Assembly (NCBI RefSeq): GCF_001519055.1
Contig: NZ_KQ954292.1
Span: 62,001-126,000 of the forward strand
Length of the DNA: 64,000 bases
Direction: 5' to 3'
DNA from: Novosphingobium sp. Fuku2-ISO-50
Lineage (GTDB): Bacteria; Pseudomonadota; Alphaproteobacteria; Sphingomonadales; Sphingomonadaceae
The notes under the pieces are model-generated. The model searched no databases and was not told the DNA's origin. It was given only the letters and a program-made list of their open reading frames with translations. The position numbers were made by a program, and so were the translations under genes. Positions 51,642-60,712 of this stretch are shown one piece after another (positions within the stretch are counted from its first letter, which is position 1; every line of letters starts with the position of its first letter).

Positions 51642-54482
51642 ATGGACGCCCAGCCCAAGCCCCGCAATCACCTCTATCTCGTCGATGGATCGGCCTACAT
51701 CTTTCGCGCCTATCATCGGCTGCCGCCGCTGACCAATCCGGCCGGCACGCCGGTCGGCGCGGTCTATGGCTATACCACGATGCTGTGGAAGCTGGCCGAA
51801 GATCTCCATGCAGCACAAGGGCCTACGCATCTGGCGGTCGTCCTCGACAAAGGCTCGATCACCTTTCGCAACGCGCTGTACGAGGCCTACAAGGCCCATC
51901 GCCCGCCCCCGCCCGAAGACCTGGTGCCGCAGTTTCCGCTGATCCGCGATGCGACCCGCGCCTTCAGCCTCGCCTGCATCGAAGAGGCGGGGCTTGAAGC
52001 GGACGATCTGATCGCATCCTATGCCCGCGCGGCCTCGGCGCGCGGCTGGGACGTGACCATCGTTTCGTCGGACAAGGATCTGATGCAGCTGATCGGCGAG
52101 GGCCCCGACGGATCGCGCGTCGACATGCTCGACACGATGAAGAATCAGCGCATCTTTATCCCCGAAGTGGTCGAAAAGTTCGGCGTGGTGCCGGAAAAGG
52201 TCGGCGACGTGCTCGCGCTGATGGGCGATGCAGTCGACAATGTGCCGGGGATTCGCGGCATCGGGCCCAAGACCGCGACCAAGCTGATTCAGGAAAACGG
52301 CGATCTCGAAACGGCGCTGGCCAGCGCGCCGACGATGAAGCCGGGCAAGCTGCGCGAAAGCCTGATTGCCGAAGCCGACATGGCGCGCCTGTCGCGCAAG
52401 CTGGTCGCGCTGAAAGAAGACTGCGATCTGCCGACCCCGCTCGACGATTTCGAGCTCGGCCCGATTCCCCCCGAGCCGCTTGCCGCATTCCTTGGCACAC
52501 ATGGCTTTACCAGCCTGCTCAGAAAGCTGGGCCAGCGTGCTGCGGCGGCGGTGGCTACGACCCCGGCTGCGGCGAACGATCCCGCCGCGACCGCCCCCGC
52601 TCCAATCGGCAGCCGCCAGCCGCTGCCCGAATGGCCCGCGATCGACCCTGCCGCCTATCCGTGCGTGCAGGACGTGCCCGCGCTCGAAGCGTGGATCGCG
52701 CGCGCCTTTGCCGCAGGCGTGGTGGCGATCGATACCGAAACGAGCGCGCTCGACGCGGTCGGCGCGGATCTGGTCGGGATCAGCCTGGCGACCGGGCCGG
52801 GCGAGGCCTGCTACATCCCGCTGGGCCACCATGGCAGCGACATGTTTGCCGAGGCGCCGACCCAGATCGACCGCGCCACCGCCTGCCGCCTGCTCAGGCC
52901 GCTGCTCGAAAGCGACGCAGTGATGAAAGTGGGGCAGAACATCAAGTACGATCTGGTCGTGCTGGCGCGCCATGGCCTCACCGTCGCGCCGATCGACGAT
53001 ACCATGGTGATGAGCTTCTGCCTCGATGCCGGGCGCGGCGACACCATGCCCTGGGGCCATGGCATGGACGAATTGTCCGAACGCCACCTCGACCACAGGA
53101 CGATCACCTTCAAGGAGGTCGCGGGCACCGGCAAAAAGGCGATCTCGTTCGCCGAAGTGGCTCTGCCCGATGCCACCCGCTATGCCGCAGAGGACGCCGA
53201 AGTGACCTGGCGGCTGCATCAGGTCTTCGCGCCCCGGCTGCCCGACGAAGGCGGGACACGCATCTACCAACGCGTCGACCGCCCGCTGGTGCCGGTGGTG
53301 GCGCGGATGGAAGCCGCCGGAATCAAGGTCGATCGTCAGCGGCTGGCCGGTCTGTCGGGCGAATTCGCCACGCGCATCGCCGATCTCGAAGCGGTGATTC
53401 ACGAAAAGGCCGGTGGCCCGTTCACGATCGGCAGCCCCAAACAGCTTGGCGACGTGCTGTTCGACCGGCTCGGCTACAAGGGCGGCAAGAAGGGCAAGAG
53501 CGGGCAATATTCGACCGATCAGTCGGTGCTCGAAGCGCTTGCCGCAGACGGCGCCGAAGTGCCCTCGCTGGTGCTCGAATGGCGCCAGCTGTCCAAGCTC
53601 AAATCGACCTATACCGACGCGCTGCAGGCCGCGATCAGCCCGATGACGGGGCGCGTTCACACCAGTTATTCACTGGTCGGCGCGCAGACCGGGCGCCTGT
53701 CGTCAACCGATCCCAATCTGCAGAACATCCCGGTGCGCACCGAAATCGGCCGCCAGATTCGCGATGCCTTCGTCGCCGAGCCCGGCCATGTCCTGCTTTC
53801 GGCGGACTATAGCCAGATCGAATTGCGGCTCGCGGCGCACATGGCCGATGTCCCGGCGCTGAGGGAAGCCTTTGCCAATGGCGAAGACATCCACGCGCGC
53901 ACCGCGATGGAGCTGTTCGGCGAAGTCAACCGCGATACGCGCGGCCGCGCCAAGACGATCAATTTCGCGATTCTCTACGGCATCAGCCGCTGGGGCCTCG
54001 CCACCCGGCTCGGCACCACGGCGGACGAGGCGCAAGCGATGATCGACCGCTATTTCGAACGGTTTCCCGGCATTCAGCGCTATATCCACGAAACGCTCGA
54101 ACAAGTCCGCGAATGCGGCCATTCGACCACGCTGTTCGGCCGCAAGACCTGGTTTCCCCGCATCGCGTCGAAAACCCAGGCCGAACGCGCCGGCAGCGAA
54201 CGCGCCGCGATCAACGCCCCGATCCAGGGCACCTGCGCCGACATCATCAAGCGCGCGATGGCCCGGATGGAGCCCGCGCTCGCCGCAGCGGGCCTCGGCC
54301 ACGTGCGCATGCTGCTGCAAGTCCACGACGAACTGGTGTTCGAACTGCCCGAAGCCGATGTCGCCGCCGCCAGCGCGGTGATCGAACGGATCATGGCAGG
54401 GGCCGCCGAACCGGCAGTCAAGCTGTCGGTCCCGCTCGGCATCGACATCGGCCACGGCGCCTCATGGGGCGCCGCGCACTGA
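51642..54482 (+). CDS. polA: DNA polymerase I
   Basis: Repair and Okazaki-fragment polymerase. 946 residues. 5'-3' exonuclease domain about 1-295 (YLVDGSAYIFRAYH, DDLIASYARAA, SSDKDLMQLIG). 3'-5' exonuclease domain about 345-530 with intact acidic DTETSALD and YDLVVLARHG. Polymerase domain about 560-946 with motif A DYSQIELRLAAH, motif B RGRAKTINFAILYGIS and motif C QVHDELVFE. All catalytic residues appear present, including proof-reading. Confidence 0.98.
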   Translation: MDAQPKPRNHLYLVDGSAYIFRAYHRLPPLTNPAGTPVGAVYGYTTMLWKLAEDLHAAQGPTHLAVVLDKGSITFRNALYEAYKAHRPPPPEDLVPQFPLIRDATRAFSLACIEEAGLEADDLIASYARAASARGWDVTIVSSDKDLMQLIGEGPDGSRVDMLDTMKNQRIFIPEVVEKFGVVPEKVGDVLALMGDAVDNVPGIRGIGPKTATKLIQENGDLETALASAPTMKPGKLRESLIAEADMARLSRKLVALKEDCDLPTPLDDFELGPIPPEPLAAFLGTHGFTSLLRKLGQRAAAAVATTPAAANDPAATAPAPIGSRQPLPEWPAIDPAAYPCVQDVPALEAWIARAFAAGVVAIDTETSALDAVGADLVGISLATGPGEACYIPLGHHGSDMFAEAPTQIDRATACRLLRPLLESDAVMKVGQNIKYDLVVLARHGLTVAPIDDTMVMSFCLDAGRGDTMPWGHGMDELSERHLDHRTITFKEVAGTGKKAISFAEVALPDATRYAAEDAEVTWRLHQVFAPRLPDEGGTRIYQRVDRPLVPVVARMEAAGIKVDRQRLAGLSGEFATRIADLEAVIHEKAGGPFTIGSPKQLGDVLFDRLGYKGGKKGKSGQYSTDQSVLEALAADGAEVPSLVLEWRQLSKLKSTYTDALQAAISPMTGRVHTSYSLVGAQTGRLSSTDPNLQNIPVRTEIGRQIRDAFVAEPGHVLLSADYSQIELRLAAHMADVPALREAFANGEDIHARTAMELFGEVNRDTRGRAKTINFAILYGISRWGLATRLGTTADEAQAMIDRYFERFPGIQRYIHETLEQVRECGHSTTLFGRKTWFPRIASKTQAERAGSERAAINAPIQGTCADIIKRAMARMEPALAAAGLGHVRMLLQVHDELVFELPEADVAAASAVIERIMAGAAEPAVKLSVPLGIDIGHGASWGAAH

Positions 54483-54490
54483 CGGGAACG

Positions 54491-54838
54491 TTACCGCCCC
54501 AGAAACATGAAGCCGACCGCGCCGATCAGGCAGCCGAACGCGGCAAAATGGCGCCAGTGCAGCGGTTCGCCCAGCACCACAACCATGAATACGCCGAAAA
54601 TGACCAGCGCGATCACTTCCTGCACGACCTTGAGCTGACCCGCGCTCCATCCGGCGGCAAAGCCCGCGCGGTTGGCGGGCACGGCGAGGCAATATTCGAA
54701 AAACGCGAGGCCCCAGCTGATCGCGATCACCATCGGCAAAGGCCGCGCCTCTGCAACGACGATGCCGCCGCGCAAATGCCAGTACCAGGCCGTGGTCATG
54801 AACGTATTGGACGCGATCAGCAGGAGAATGGTCTGCAC
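54491..54838 (-). CDS. DUF486/DMT-like small membrane protein
   Basis: 115 residues from a GTG at 54836-54838, with GAAAGG just upstream and family-typical start VQTILLLIASNTFMTTAWYWHL; an ATG nine codons earlier is possible. Four hydrophobic segments; FFEYCLAVPANRAGF and QLKVVQEVIALVIFGVFMV are DUF486 signatures. Predicted inner-membrane protein of unknown function, distantly related to drug/metabolite transporters. Convergent with polA. Confidence 0.88.
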   Translation of the reverse strand: MQTILLLIASNTFMTTAWYWHLRGGIVVAEARPLPMVIAISWGLAFFEYCLAVPANRAGFAAGWSAGQLKVVQEVIALVIFGVFMVVVLGEPLHWRHFAAFGCLIGAVGFMFLGR

Positions 54839-55044
54839 GAAGGGCCTTTCGCAGGCTGAAATCATGCGCAGACATGGGGCGGCAAGTCCATGCGGACAAG
54901 CGGCATTTCCCGGCGGGACGCAGTGGGGCGGGGAAAAGGAACTCCGCGCGCCCAGGGCGACGGGCAATTGGGGTGCGCGATGGAGCGCGCGGAGCAGGCG
55001 AAAGGTCTCATCGCCGCCTGCCCCGCGCAACTCGGGGTGATTGC

Positions 55045-55917
55045 TTAGCGGGTCGGCACGGGCTCCGCGCCGCTGTAATCATAGAACCCGCGCCCGGTCT
55101 TGCGGCCGAGCCAGCCGGCTTCGACATATTTGACCAGCAGGGGCGCCGGGCGATATTTCGAATCGCCGGTCGAAGCGAGCAGCACACGGACGATTTCGAG
55201 GCAGGTGTCGAGCCCGATGAAATCCGCCAGTTCGAGCGGGCCCATCGGATGATTGAGCCCGAGGCGGACGCCCTTGTCGATGTCGGCCACGCTCGCCGTG
55301 CCGCTGCCGAGGACAAAGCACGCCTCGTTGAGCATCGGCACGAGGATGCGGTTTACGATGAAGCCGGGCTCGTCCTGCGACAAGACGACTTCCTTGCCCA
55401 GCCGATCGGCGGCAAAGGCGCGCACCGCCTCGATCGTGGCGGGCGCAGTGGCAAGACCGGGGATGATCTCCACCAGCTTCATCACCGGCACGGGGTTGAA
55501 GAAATGGACGCCGACAAAGCGAGTCGGATCGGTTGTGCCGGCGGCCATGCGGGTGATCGGGATCGAGCTGGTGTTCGACGCGAGAATGGCCTGGGGGCCG
55601 AGCACTTTGCCCGCGGCTTCGAAAATGCGCGCCTTGATCTCTTCGCGCTCGGTCGCCGCTTCGACGATCAGATCGGCTTCGGCCATCGGCGCGTAGTCGG
55701 CGACCGGCTGAATCAGCGCGAGCGCGCTGTCGGCGGCGGCGGCGGTGATCTTTTCCTTTTCGACCAGCCGGGCGAGGCCCTTGGCGATTTTCGCCTTTGC
55801 CTTTTCGGCCAGCGCGATGTCGACATCGCACAGCAAGACCGAAACCCCGGCCTGCGCCACGACCTGGGCAATCCCTGCGCCCATCTGGCCTGCGCCGATC
55901 ACACCAACTTTGTTCAT
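55045..55917 (-). CDS. 3-hydroxybutyryl-CoA dehydrogenase
   Basis: NAD(P)-dependent 3-hydroxyacyl-CoA dehydrogenase, used in butanoate or polyhydroxybutyrate metabolism. 290 residues from ATG 55915-55917. Nucleotide-binding [26 protein letters not shown], catalytic His in [19 protein letters not shown], and the C-terminal [18 protein letters not shown] with [18 protein letters not shown]. The length fits the single-domain PaaH/Hbd type. Confidence 0.95.
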   Translation of the reverse strand: MNKVGVIGAGQMGAGIAQVVAQAGVSVLLCDVDIALAEKAKAKIAKGLARLVEKEKITAAAADSALALIQPVADYAPMAEADLIVEAATEREEIKARIFEAAGKVLGPQAILASNTSSIPITRMAAGTTDPTRFVGVHFFNPVPVMKLVEIIPGLATAPATIEAVRAFAADRLGKEVVLSQDEPGFIVNRILVPMLNEACFVLGSGTASVADIDKGVRLGLNHPMGPLELADFIGLDTCLEIVRVLLASTGDSKYRPAPLLVKYVEAGWLGRKTGRGFYDYSGAEPVPTR

Positions 55918-55995
55918 CGCGGACTCCTTTGCAAACGCCAATACGCGCTGCCTCTGCCTGAACGACAGCGCCTCGTCATTGATCCTGCGCGCTAT

Positions 55996-56574
55996 TCAGG
56001 CGCGCGAGGCGCCCGGCACCCACAGCGGATCGGCCCCGGCGTTGATCGCACGCGCCAGCACGAACAAGTAGTCCGACAGGCGGTTGAGATACGTCAGCGC
56101 AGCGGGATTGACCGGCTCGGCCACCGCCAGCGCGGCAAGCGCGCGTTCGGCGCGGCGCGCGATCGCGCGGGCGAGATGGACCCGCGCCGCCGGTTCGCTG
56201 CCGCCGGGCAGGATAAAACTCCTGAGCGGGGGCAAGGTGGTATTGTGGCGGTCTATCGCCGATTCCAGCCAGTCGACTTGCCCCGGCACAATGCGCAAGA
56301 CCATGTCGGACGGCGCAAAATCGGGCGTATCAAAGGCGCCGAGCGGCGTGGCGAGATCGGCGCCAAGGTCGAACAGGTCGTTCTGGATACGCTCCAGCTC
56401 GCCCGCGATATCCGCCTTGACCGCCAGGACGGCAAGACCGAGCGCGCTGTTGAGTTCGTCCACTTCGCCAATGGCGACCATGCGCGCGTCATACTTCGCG
56501 CGGCGCGAGCCATCGACGAGGCCGGTCGTGCCGTCATCGCCGGTACGCGTGTAGATCTTGTTGAGCTTGACCAC
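55996..56574 (-). CDS. Cob(I)alamin adenosyltransferase, PduO type
   Basis: Converts cob(I)alamin to adenosylcobalamin. 192 residues. N-terminal ATP-binding IYTRTGDDGTTGLVDGSRRAK, then EVDELNSALGL, IQNDLFDLGADLATP, FILPGGSEPAARVHLARAIARRAER and LNRLSDYLFVLAR, all standard for PduO-type enzymes. It is upstream of the hydroxybutyryl-CoA dehydrogenase gene on the same strand. Confidence 0.95.
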   Translation of the reverse strand: MVKLNKIYTRTGDDGTTGLVDGSRRAKYDARMVAIGEVDELNSALGLAVLAVKADIAGELERIQNDLFDLGADLATPLGAFDTPDFAPSDMVLRIVPGQVDWLESAIDRHNTTLPPLRSFILPGGSEPAARVHLARAIARRAERALAALAVAEPVNPAALTYLNRLSDYLFVLARAINAGADPLWVPGASRA

Positions 56575-56595
56575 GAAAGCCGCCTCTTGCGCCGG

Positions 56596-56829
56596 TTACT
56601 TGTGCCCGCCGACGGCAAGCAGAATCGCCACCACGACGATCGCCAGCCCCTGATACTTGATGCGGTTCATCATCATCCGGTTCTGCAGGAGCTGCATGTC
56701 CTTGATGCCCGCATCGCCCAGTTCCAGCCCTTTGCGCGTGGTCTGCATAAAGGCATAAATGCCCCGCCCCAGCGACCAGACGACAAGGCCCATAAGGACG
56801 AGCAGGACGGGGGTGAGGATAAGGATCAT
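56596..56829 (-). CDS. Small twin-transmembrane protein, HIG1-like
   Basis: 77 residues with two membrane segments (LILTPVLLVLMGLVVWSLGRGIY and GLAIVVVAILLAVGG). Between them, LQNRMMMNRIKYQGLAI resembles the HIG1/twin-TM pattern. The ATG overlaps the gluQ stop (ATGA), so it is coupled to gluQ, and the adenosyltransferase gene follows after 21 bp. HIG1 proteins can associate with cytochrome oxidase; here that is only a family hint. Confidence 0.8.
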   Translation of the reverse strand: MILILTPVLLVLMGLVVWSLGRGIYAFMQTTRKGLELGDAGIKDMQLLQNRMMMNRIKYQGLAIVVVAILLAVGGHK

Positions 56830-57689
56830 GCCGCCATGTCTACGTATTCGGACAAGGAAATGCCAGCGTCAAATCGGGCAGCGCGCAAGCTTGCGGCGAG
56901 CGCCGCCCCGCTCTCGCCCGCGCAGCGCCGATCGGCCAGCGCGGGGGCGCCGCGCCGCTTGGCCAGCTTGCGCCCGTCCGCTTCGATCAGCACCGGGTGA
57001 TGATGCCAAACGGGCACGGGCAGGCCGAGCAGGGCCTGCAGCAGGCGATGGACGTGGCTCGCGTCAAACAGATCCGCCCCGCGCGTCACCACGCTGATTC
57101 CATCGGCGGCATCGTCGAGCGTCGCGGCCAGATGATAGCTGGCCGGGGCATCCTTGCGCCACAGCACGACATCGCCAAACAAACCCGGATTGGCGACCTG
57201 CAATCCGCGCCGTTCATCGCGCCAGGTCAGCTCTCCGGTCAGTTCTCCCGTCAGCGGCAGCGCCCGCTGCATGTCGAGTCGCCAGGCGACATCGGGGCCG
57301 GGCGCGATGGGCGTGTGCAGGCATGTCGAGGGATAGATCGGGCCATCGGGACCCATGCGGACCGCGTTTCGGGCAATATCGGCGCGGGTGCAGCGGCACG
57401 GATAGACGAGGCCCATCGCCCGCAGCGAATCGAGCGCGGCGCGATAATGAGGAACACGGCTCGATTGCGGCGGCACTTCGCGCCAGGTCAGGCCCAGCCA
57501 GGCGAGATCCTCGCGGAATTCGTCGGCAAGCTCGGGGCGGCTGCGTGCGCCATCGATATCTTCGATTCGCAGAAGAAATTCGCCGTTTCCGCTTCGCGCG
57601 CGATCATGCGCGACGATCGCCGCATAGGCATGGCCCAGATGCAGCGGCCCATTGGGGCTGGGGGCAAAACGGGTAATCGGATCGGTCAC
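56826..57689 (-). CDS. gluQ: Glutamyl-Q tRNA(Asp) synthetase
   Basis: Attaches glutamate to the queuosine base of tRNA(Asp). 287 residues from a GTG (57687-57689), starting VTDPITRFAPSPNGPLHLGHAY with the HIGH-type motif. The zinc-binding segment (YPCRCTRADIARNAV...YPSTCLH) and KLAKR in place of KMSKS are typical of the group. An upstream open frame to 57836 is out of character and rejected. It lacks the anticodon-binding domain of GltX, as expected. Confidence 0.93.
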   Translation of the reverse strand: MTDPITRFAPSPNGPLHLGHAYAAIVAHDRARSGNGEFLLRIEDIDGARSRPELADEFREDLAWLGLTWREVPPQSSRVPHYRAALDSLRAMGLVYPCRCTRADIARNAVRMGPDGPIYPSTCLHTPIAPGPDVAWRLDMQRALPLTGELTGELTWRDERRGLQVANPGLFGDVVLWRKDAPASYHLAATLDDAADGISVVTRGADLFDASHVHRLLQALLGLPVPVWHHHPVLIEADGRKLAKRRGAPALADRRCAGESGAALAASLRAARFDAGISLSEYVDMAA

Positions 57690-57879
57690 GACGCCGATAT
57701 GGAACGCACAGCGCAAAAATGCAAAACGACGTATAAATGCAAAACGACTGGCCCAAAGGGTAGTACAAAGCCCCCCGGGCCAGCCGCTGTGCGGGAAGAT
57801 CGGTTGCCGAACCGGATCACGCAAATCGTCAAACATCTGGCCAACCCGGCAAAAACCGGGCCCTTGCTGGCCAAAACGC

Positions 57880-57963
57880 TTAAACGAGCGTGGCGGTGAA
57901 CATCAGGCCGCTGATACCAGCGGCAAGGATGATCGGCAGCACGATTGTCGTAATGCTGCGCAT
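57880..57963 (-). CDS. 27-residue membrane peptide
   Basis: MRSITTIVLPIILAAGISGL followed by MFTATLV: a single hydrophobic segment and nothing else. The ATG (57961-57963) has a near-perfect Shine-Dalgarno AGGAGG seven bases upstream (plus strand CCTCCT). A promoter with an internal palindrome lies about 85-110 bp upstream. Too short for most gene finders. Its role is unknown; a regulatory or toxin-like membrane peptide is possible. The 57690-57879 gap downstream has only a duplicated ATGCAAAACGAC and a weak CCCGG/CCGGG hairpin. Confidence 0.6.
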   Translation of the reverse strand: MRSITTIVLPIILAAGISGLMFTATLV

Positions 57964-58053
57964 GGTGTCCTCCTGATTATGAGGCTCTTCCAGGCGTCTC
58001 CCAAAGTTCGGCGCGCCGGCAGGGTGTAATGCAGGAGCAACTGAACGAGGCCG

Positions 58054-58081
58054 CCAATACGCCATTTGGCGTATATGACAA
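58054..58081 (-). promoter_or_regulatory. Promoter with internal 18-bp palindrome, upstream of the 27-residue peptide
   Basis: ATACGCCA-TT-TGGCGTAT is a perfect palindrome (58057-58074). On the minus strand TTGTCA (58076-58081) and TATTGG (58054-58059) stand 16 bp apart as -35 and -10, with the palindrome filling the spacer. This is the classic layout of a repressor- or MerR-type controlled promoter. It could also act on guaA, which starts 120 bp to the right. Confidence 0.5.
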
Positions 58082-58193
58082 TTGATCATAAAGCGCTGAC
58101 AGTTGCAGATTCAACAATCGCTTGGTCCGCAGAGTTGCCGGACACCCTCCCCCAAGACTGGACAGGCGGCCCCCACCTCTCTATCCGCCAGCC

Positions 58194-59753
58194 ATGAGCA
58201 TCGAGCCCAGCGAATCCATCCTGATCGTCGATTTCGGCAGCCAGGTGACCCAGCTAATCGCGCGCCGCGTGCGCGAAGCCGGCGTCTATTCCGAAATCGC
58301 CCCCTATACCCAGGCCGAAGCGGCATTTGCCCGCATGAAGCCAAAGGGCATCATCCTGTCGGGCTCGCCCGCCAGCGTGCCGGAAGACGGCAGCCCCCGC
58401 GCTCCGCAAGTGCTGTTCGACAGCGGACTGCCGATTCTGGGCATCTGCTATGGTCAGCAAGTGATGAGCCAGCAACTCGGCGGACAAGTCGAACCCGGCG
58501 ATTCGGGCGAATTCGGACGCGCCTATCTGACCGTGACCGAGCCTTGCGTCCTGTTCGACGGGCTGTGGCAAGTCGGTGAACGGCATCAGGTGTGGATGAG
58601 CCATGGCGACAAGGTCACCACTTTTGCCCCCGGCTTCCGCATCGTCGCGGTGTCCGATGGCGCACCCTTTGCGGTCATCGCCGATGACGAGCGCAAATAT
58701 TACGGCACCCAGTTTCACCCCGAAGTCGTCCACACGCCCGACGGCGGCAAGCTGATCGCCAATTTCGTGCGCCATGTCTGCGGCTGCCACGGCGAATGGA
58801 CGATGGCCGAATTCCGCAAGACCAAGATTGCCGAAATCCGCGAGACGGTCGGCGATGCCCGCGTGATCTGCGGCCTGTCGGGCGGAGTCGATTCGGCGGT
58901 TGCCGCGGTGCTGATCCATGAAGCGATCGGCGATCAGCTGACGTGCGTGTTCGTCGATCACGGCCTGATGCGGCTGGGCGAGGCCGAACAGGTCGTCAGC
59001 CTGTTCCGCAACCATTACAACATCTCGCTGGTTCACCGCGACGCCTCGACGCTGTTCCTCAATGGCCTGGCGGGCGTCACCGACCCCGAGGCCAAGCGCA
59101 AGTTCATCGGCAAGACTTTCATCGACGTGTTCGAGGAAGAAGCGCGCCAGGTCGGCGGGGCCGATTTCCTGGCGCAAGGCACGCTCTATCCCGACGTGAT
59201 CGAAAGCGTGTCGTTCACCGGCGGGCCTTCGGTAACGATCAAGAGCCATCACAATGTCGGCGGCCTGCCCGACCGCATGAACATGAAGCTGGTCGAACCC
59301 TTGCGCGAACTGTTCAAGGACGAAGTCCGCGCGCTGGGTCGCGAACTGGGCCTGCCCGACGTGTTCGTCGGCCGCCATCCCTTCCCCGGCCCCGGCCTCG
59401 CTATCCGCATCCCCGGCGAAGTGACTCGCGAACGCTGCGACATCTTGCGCAAGGCCGACGCGGTCTATCTCGACGAGATCCGCAAGGCGGGCCTCTACGA
59501 TGCGATCTGGCAGGCCTTTGCGGTCTTGCTGCCGGTGCGCACGGTCGGCGTGATGGGCGATTTCCGCACGTATGATTCGGTCTGCGCCTTGCGCGCGGTG
59601 ACCTCGACCGACGGCATGACCGCCGATGTCTATCCCTTCGACGCCGGTTTCCTGTCGCGCGTCGCCACGCGCATCGTCAACGAAGTCAAAGGCATCAACC
59701 GCGTCGTTTACGACTACACGTCAAAGCCGCCCGGCACGATCGAGTGGGAATGA
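58194..59753 (+). CDS. guaA: GMP synthase (glutamine-hydrolysing)
   Basis: Converts XMP to GMP. 519 residues from ATG 58194 ([28 protein letters not shown]). Glutaminase nucleophile Cys85 in [12 protein letters not shown], and His/Glu in [13 protein letters not shown] pyrophosphatase P-loop [10 protein letters not shown] near residue 226. C-terminal dimerisation segment [13 protein letters not shown] to [13 protein letters not shown]. Its stop overlaps the next start (ATGA). Confidence 0.98.
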   Translation: MSIEPSESILIVDFGSQVTQLIARRVREAGVYSEIAPYTQAEAAFARMKPKGIILSGSPASVPEDGSPRAPQVLFDSGLPILGICYGQQVMSQQLGGQVEPGDSGEFGRAYLTVTEPCVLFDGLWQVGERHQVWMSHGDKVTTFAPGFRIVAVSDGAPFAVIADDERKYYGTQFHPEVVHTPDGGKLIANFVRHVCGCHGEWTMAEFRKTKIAEIRETVGDARVICGLSGGVDSAVAAVLIHEAIGDQLTCVFVDHGLMRLGEAEQVVSLFRNHYNISLVHRDASTLFLNGLAGVTDPEAKRKFIGKTFIDVFEEEARQVGGADFLAQGTLYPDVIESVSFTGGPSVTIKSHHNVGGLPDRMNMKLVEPLRELFKDEVRALGRELGLPDVFVGRHPFPGPGLAIRIPGEVTRERCDILRKADAVYLDEIRKAGLYDAIWQAFAVLLPVRTVGVMGDFRTYDSVCALRAVTSTDGMTADVYPFDAGFLSRVATRIVNEVKGINRVVYDYTSKPPGTIEWE

Positions 59754-60235
59754 GCGCGCGCGCCCTCCGCAGCGGCCTTTGGGCGGCAATGTTCGGGCTC
59801 GGCCTCGTCCTGGCAACGACGGCGCAGGCGCATGGGCCCGACACGGCGGCTGGGAGCGGTGGCTATTACACATTCCAAAAAGTCGTCTATCAAAACGACG
59901 GTGGCTGGCCCGACAACAAGGCCTATTTTCAGCGCTTTTTGCACCACCTTGCCGCCCATATCGCGGCCACCGACGGCAAAGTGGAAATCCGGGTGGTCGA
60001 TTTCGCGGCGGGCGTGCAGCTTTTCGTGATGGCGCGCGACGATGCGGACCTGGCCAAATCGATCGACAGCTTGCGCAGCCAGGGCGTCCGTTTCCTCATT
60101 TGCAGCAACACGCTGCGCGCCATGAAGCTGACCCCGGCTGACCTTTATGGTGTAAAAGAGGATGATCTGGTGCCCAGCGGCGTCGCCGAAATCGCACGAT
60201 TGCAAGGTCTTGGCTTCGTTTACATTCACCCCTAG
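59750..60235 (+). CDS. Exported DsrE-family protein
   Basis: 161 residues from ATG 59750, overlapping the guaA stop. N-terminal signal peptide ([20 protein letters not shown]), so periplasmic. The DsrE-like fold is recognised by [17 protein letters not shown] and [23 protein letters not shown], which keeps the family cysteine. Such exported DsrE-like proteins are linked to sulfur or thiol chemistry. Placement after guaA and before a haemoglobin and a copper ATPase suggests stress or metal handling, but this is inference. Confidence 0.85.
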   Translation: MSARALRSGLWAAMFGLGLVLATTAQAHGPDTAAGSGGYYTFQKVVYQNDGGWPDNKAYFQRFLHHLAAHIAATDGKVEIRVVDFAAGVQLFVMARDDADLAKSIDSLRSQGVRFLICSNTLRAMKLTPADLYGVKEDDLVPSGVAEIARLQGLGFVYIHP

Positions 60236-60256
60236 GGCGACGACGGGACGCGAGCG

Positions 60257-60679
60257 ATGACCACACCTGACGAAACGCCCGTAACGCCTTATGCCGCGCT
60301 GGGCGGCGAGGCGATGGTCCGCGCACTGGTTGCCCGTTTCTATGCCTTGATGGACACATTGCCCGAGGCGGCGGCGGCCCGCGCCATTCATCCCCCTTCG
60401 CTGGTACAGGCGGAAGAGAAACTGGTCGAATACCTGACCGGCTGGCTCGGCGGCCCGCCGCTCTATACCGACAAATACGGCCATCCGCGTCTCAGAAGCC
60501 GCCATTTCATAGCCCCCATCGGCCGCGCCGAAATCGAGGGCTGGCTCTTGTGCTTTCATCAGGCGTGGCACGAAAACGTGCCGCCTTCGCCGCTGGCCGA
60601 TGCCATACTGGACAAGATCGACGCGCTGGGCTGGCACATGGCCAACCAGCCCGCCGATACCGGGAGCGGAGCGGGCTGA
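60257..60679 (+). CDS. Truncated haemoglobin, group II
   Basis: 140 residues. LGGEAMVRALVARFYALMDTLPEAAAARAIHP, then LVEYLTGWLGGPPLYTDKYGHPRLRSRHFIAPIG with the proximal His in GHPRLR, and the invariant Trp in MWLLCFHQAW-type sequence (GWLLCFHQAW). These are group II (trHbO-like) features. Binds haem and O2 or NO in the cytosol. Between the DsrE-like and copper ATPase genes, all on the same strand. Confidence 0.92.
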   Translation: MTTPDETPVTPYAALGGEAMVRALVARFYALMDTLPEAAAARAIHPPSLVQAEEKLVEYLTGWLGGPPLYTDKYGHPRLRSRHFIAPIGRAEIEGWLLCFHQAWHENVPPSPLADAILDKIDALGWHMANQPADTGSGAG

Positions 60680-60712
60680 GCAATCGGGGGCCGTGAGGGA
60701 AAAGCTTTGACG

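Noticed and set aside
57652..58029. 125-codon plus-strand frame opposite the gluQ start and the 27-residue peptide
   Set aside because: No start signal, Arg/Lys/Pro-rich composition, and it overlaps better-supported minus-strand features.
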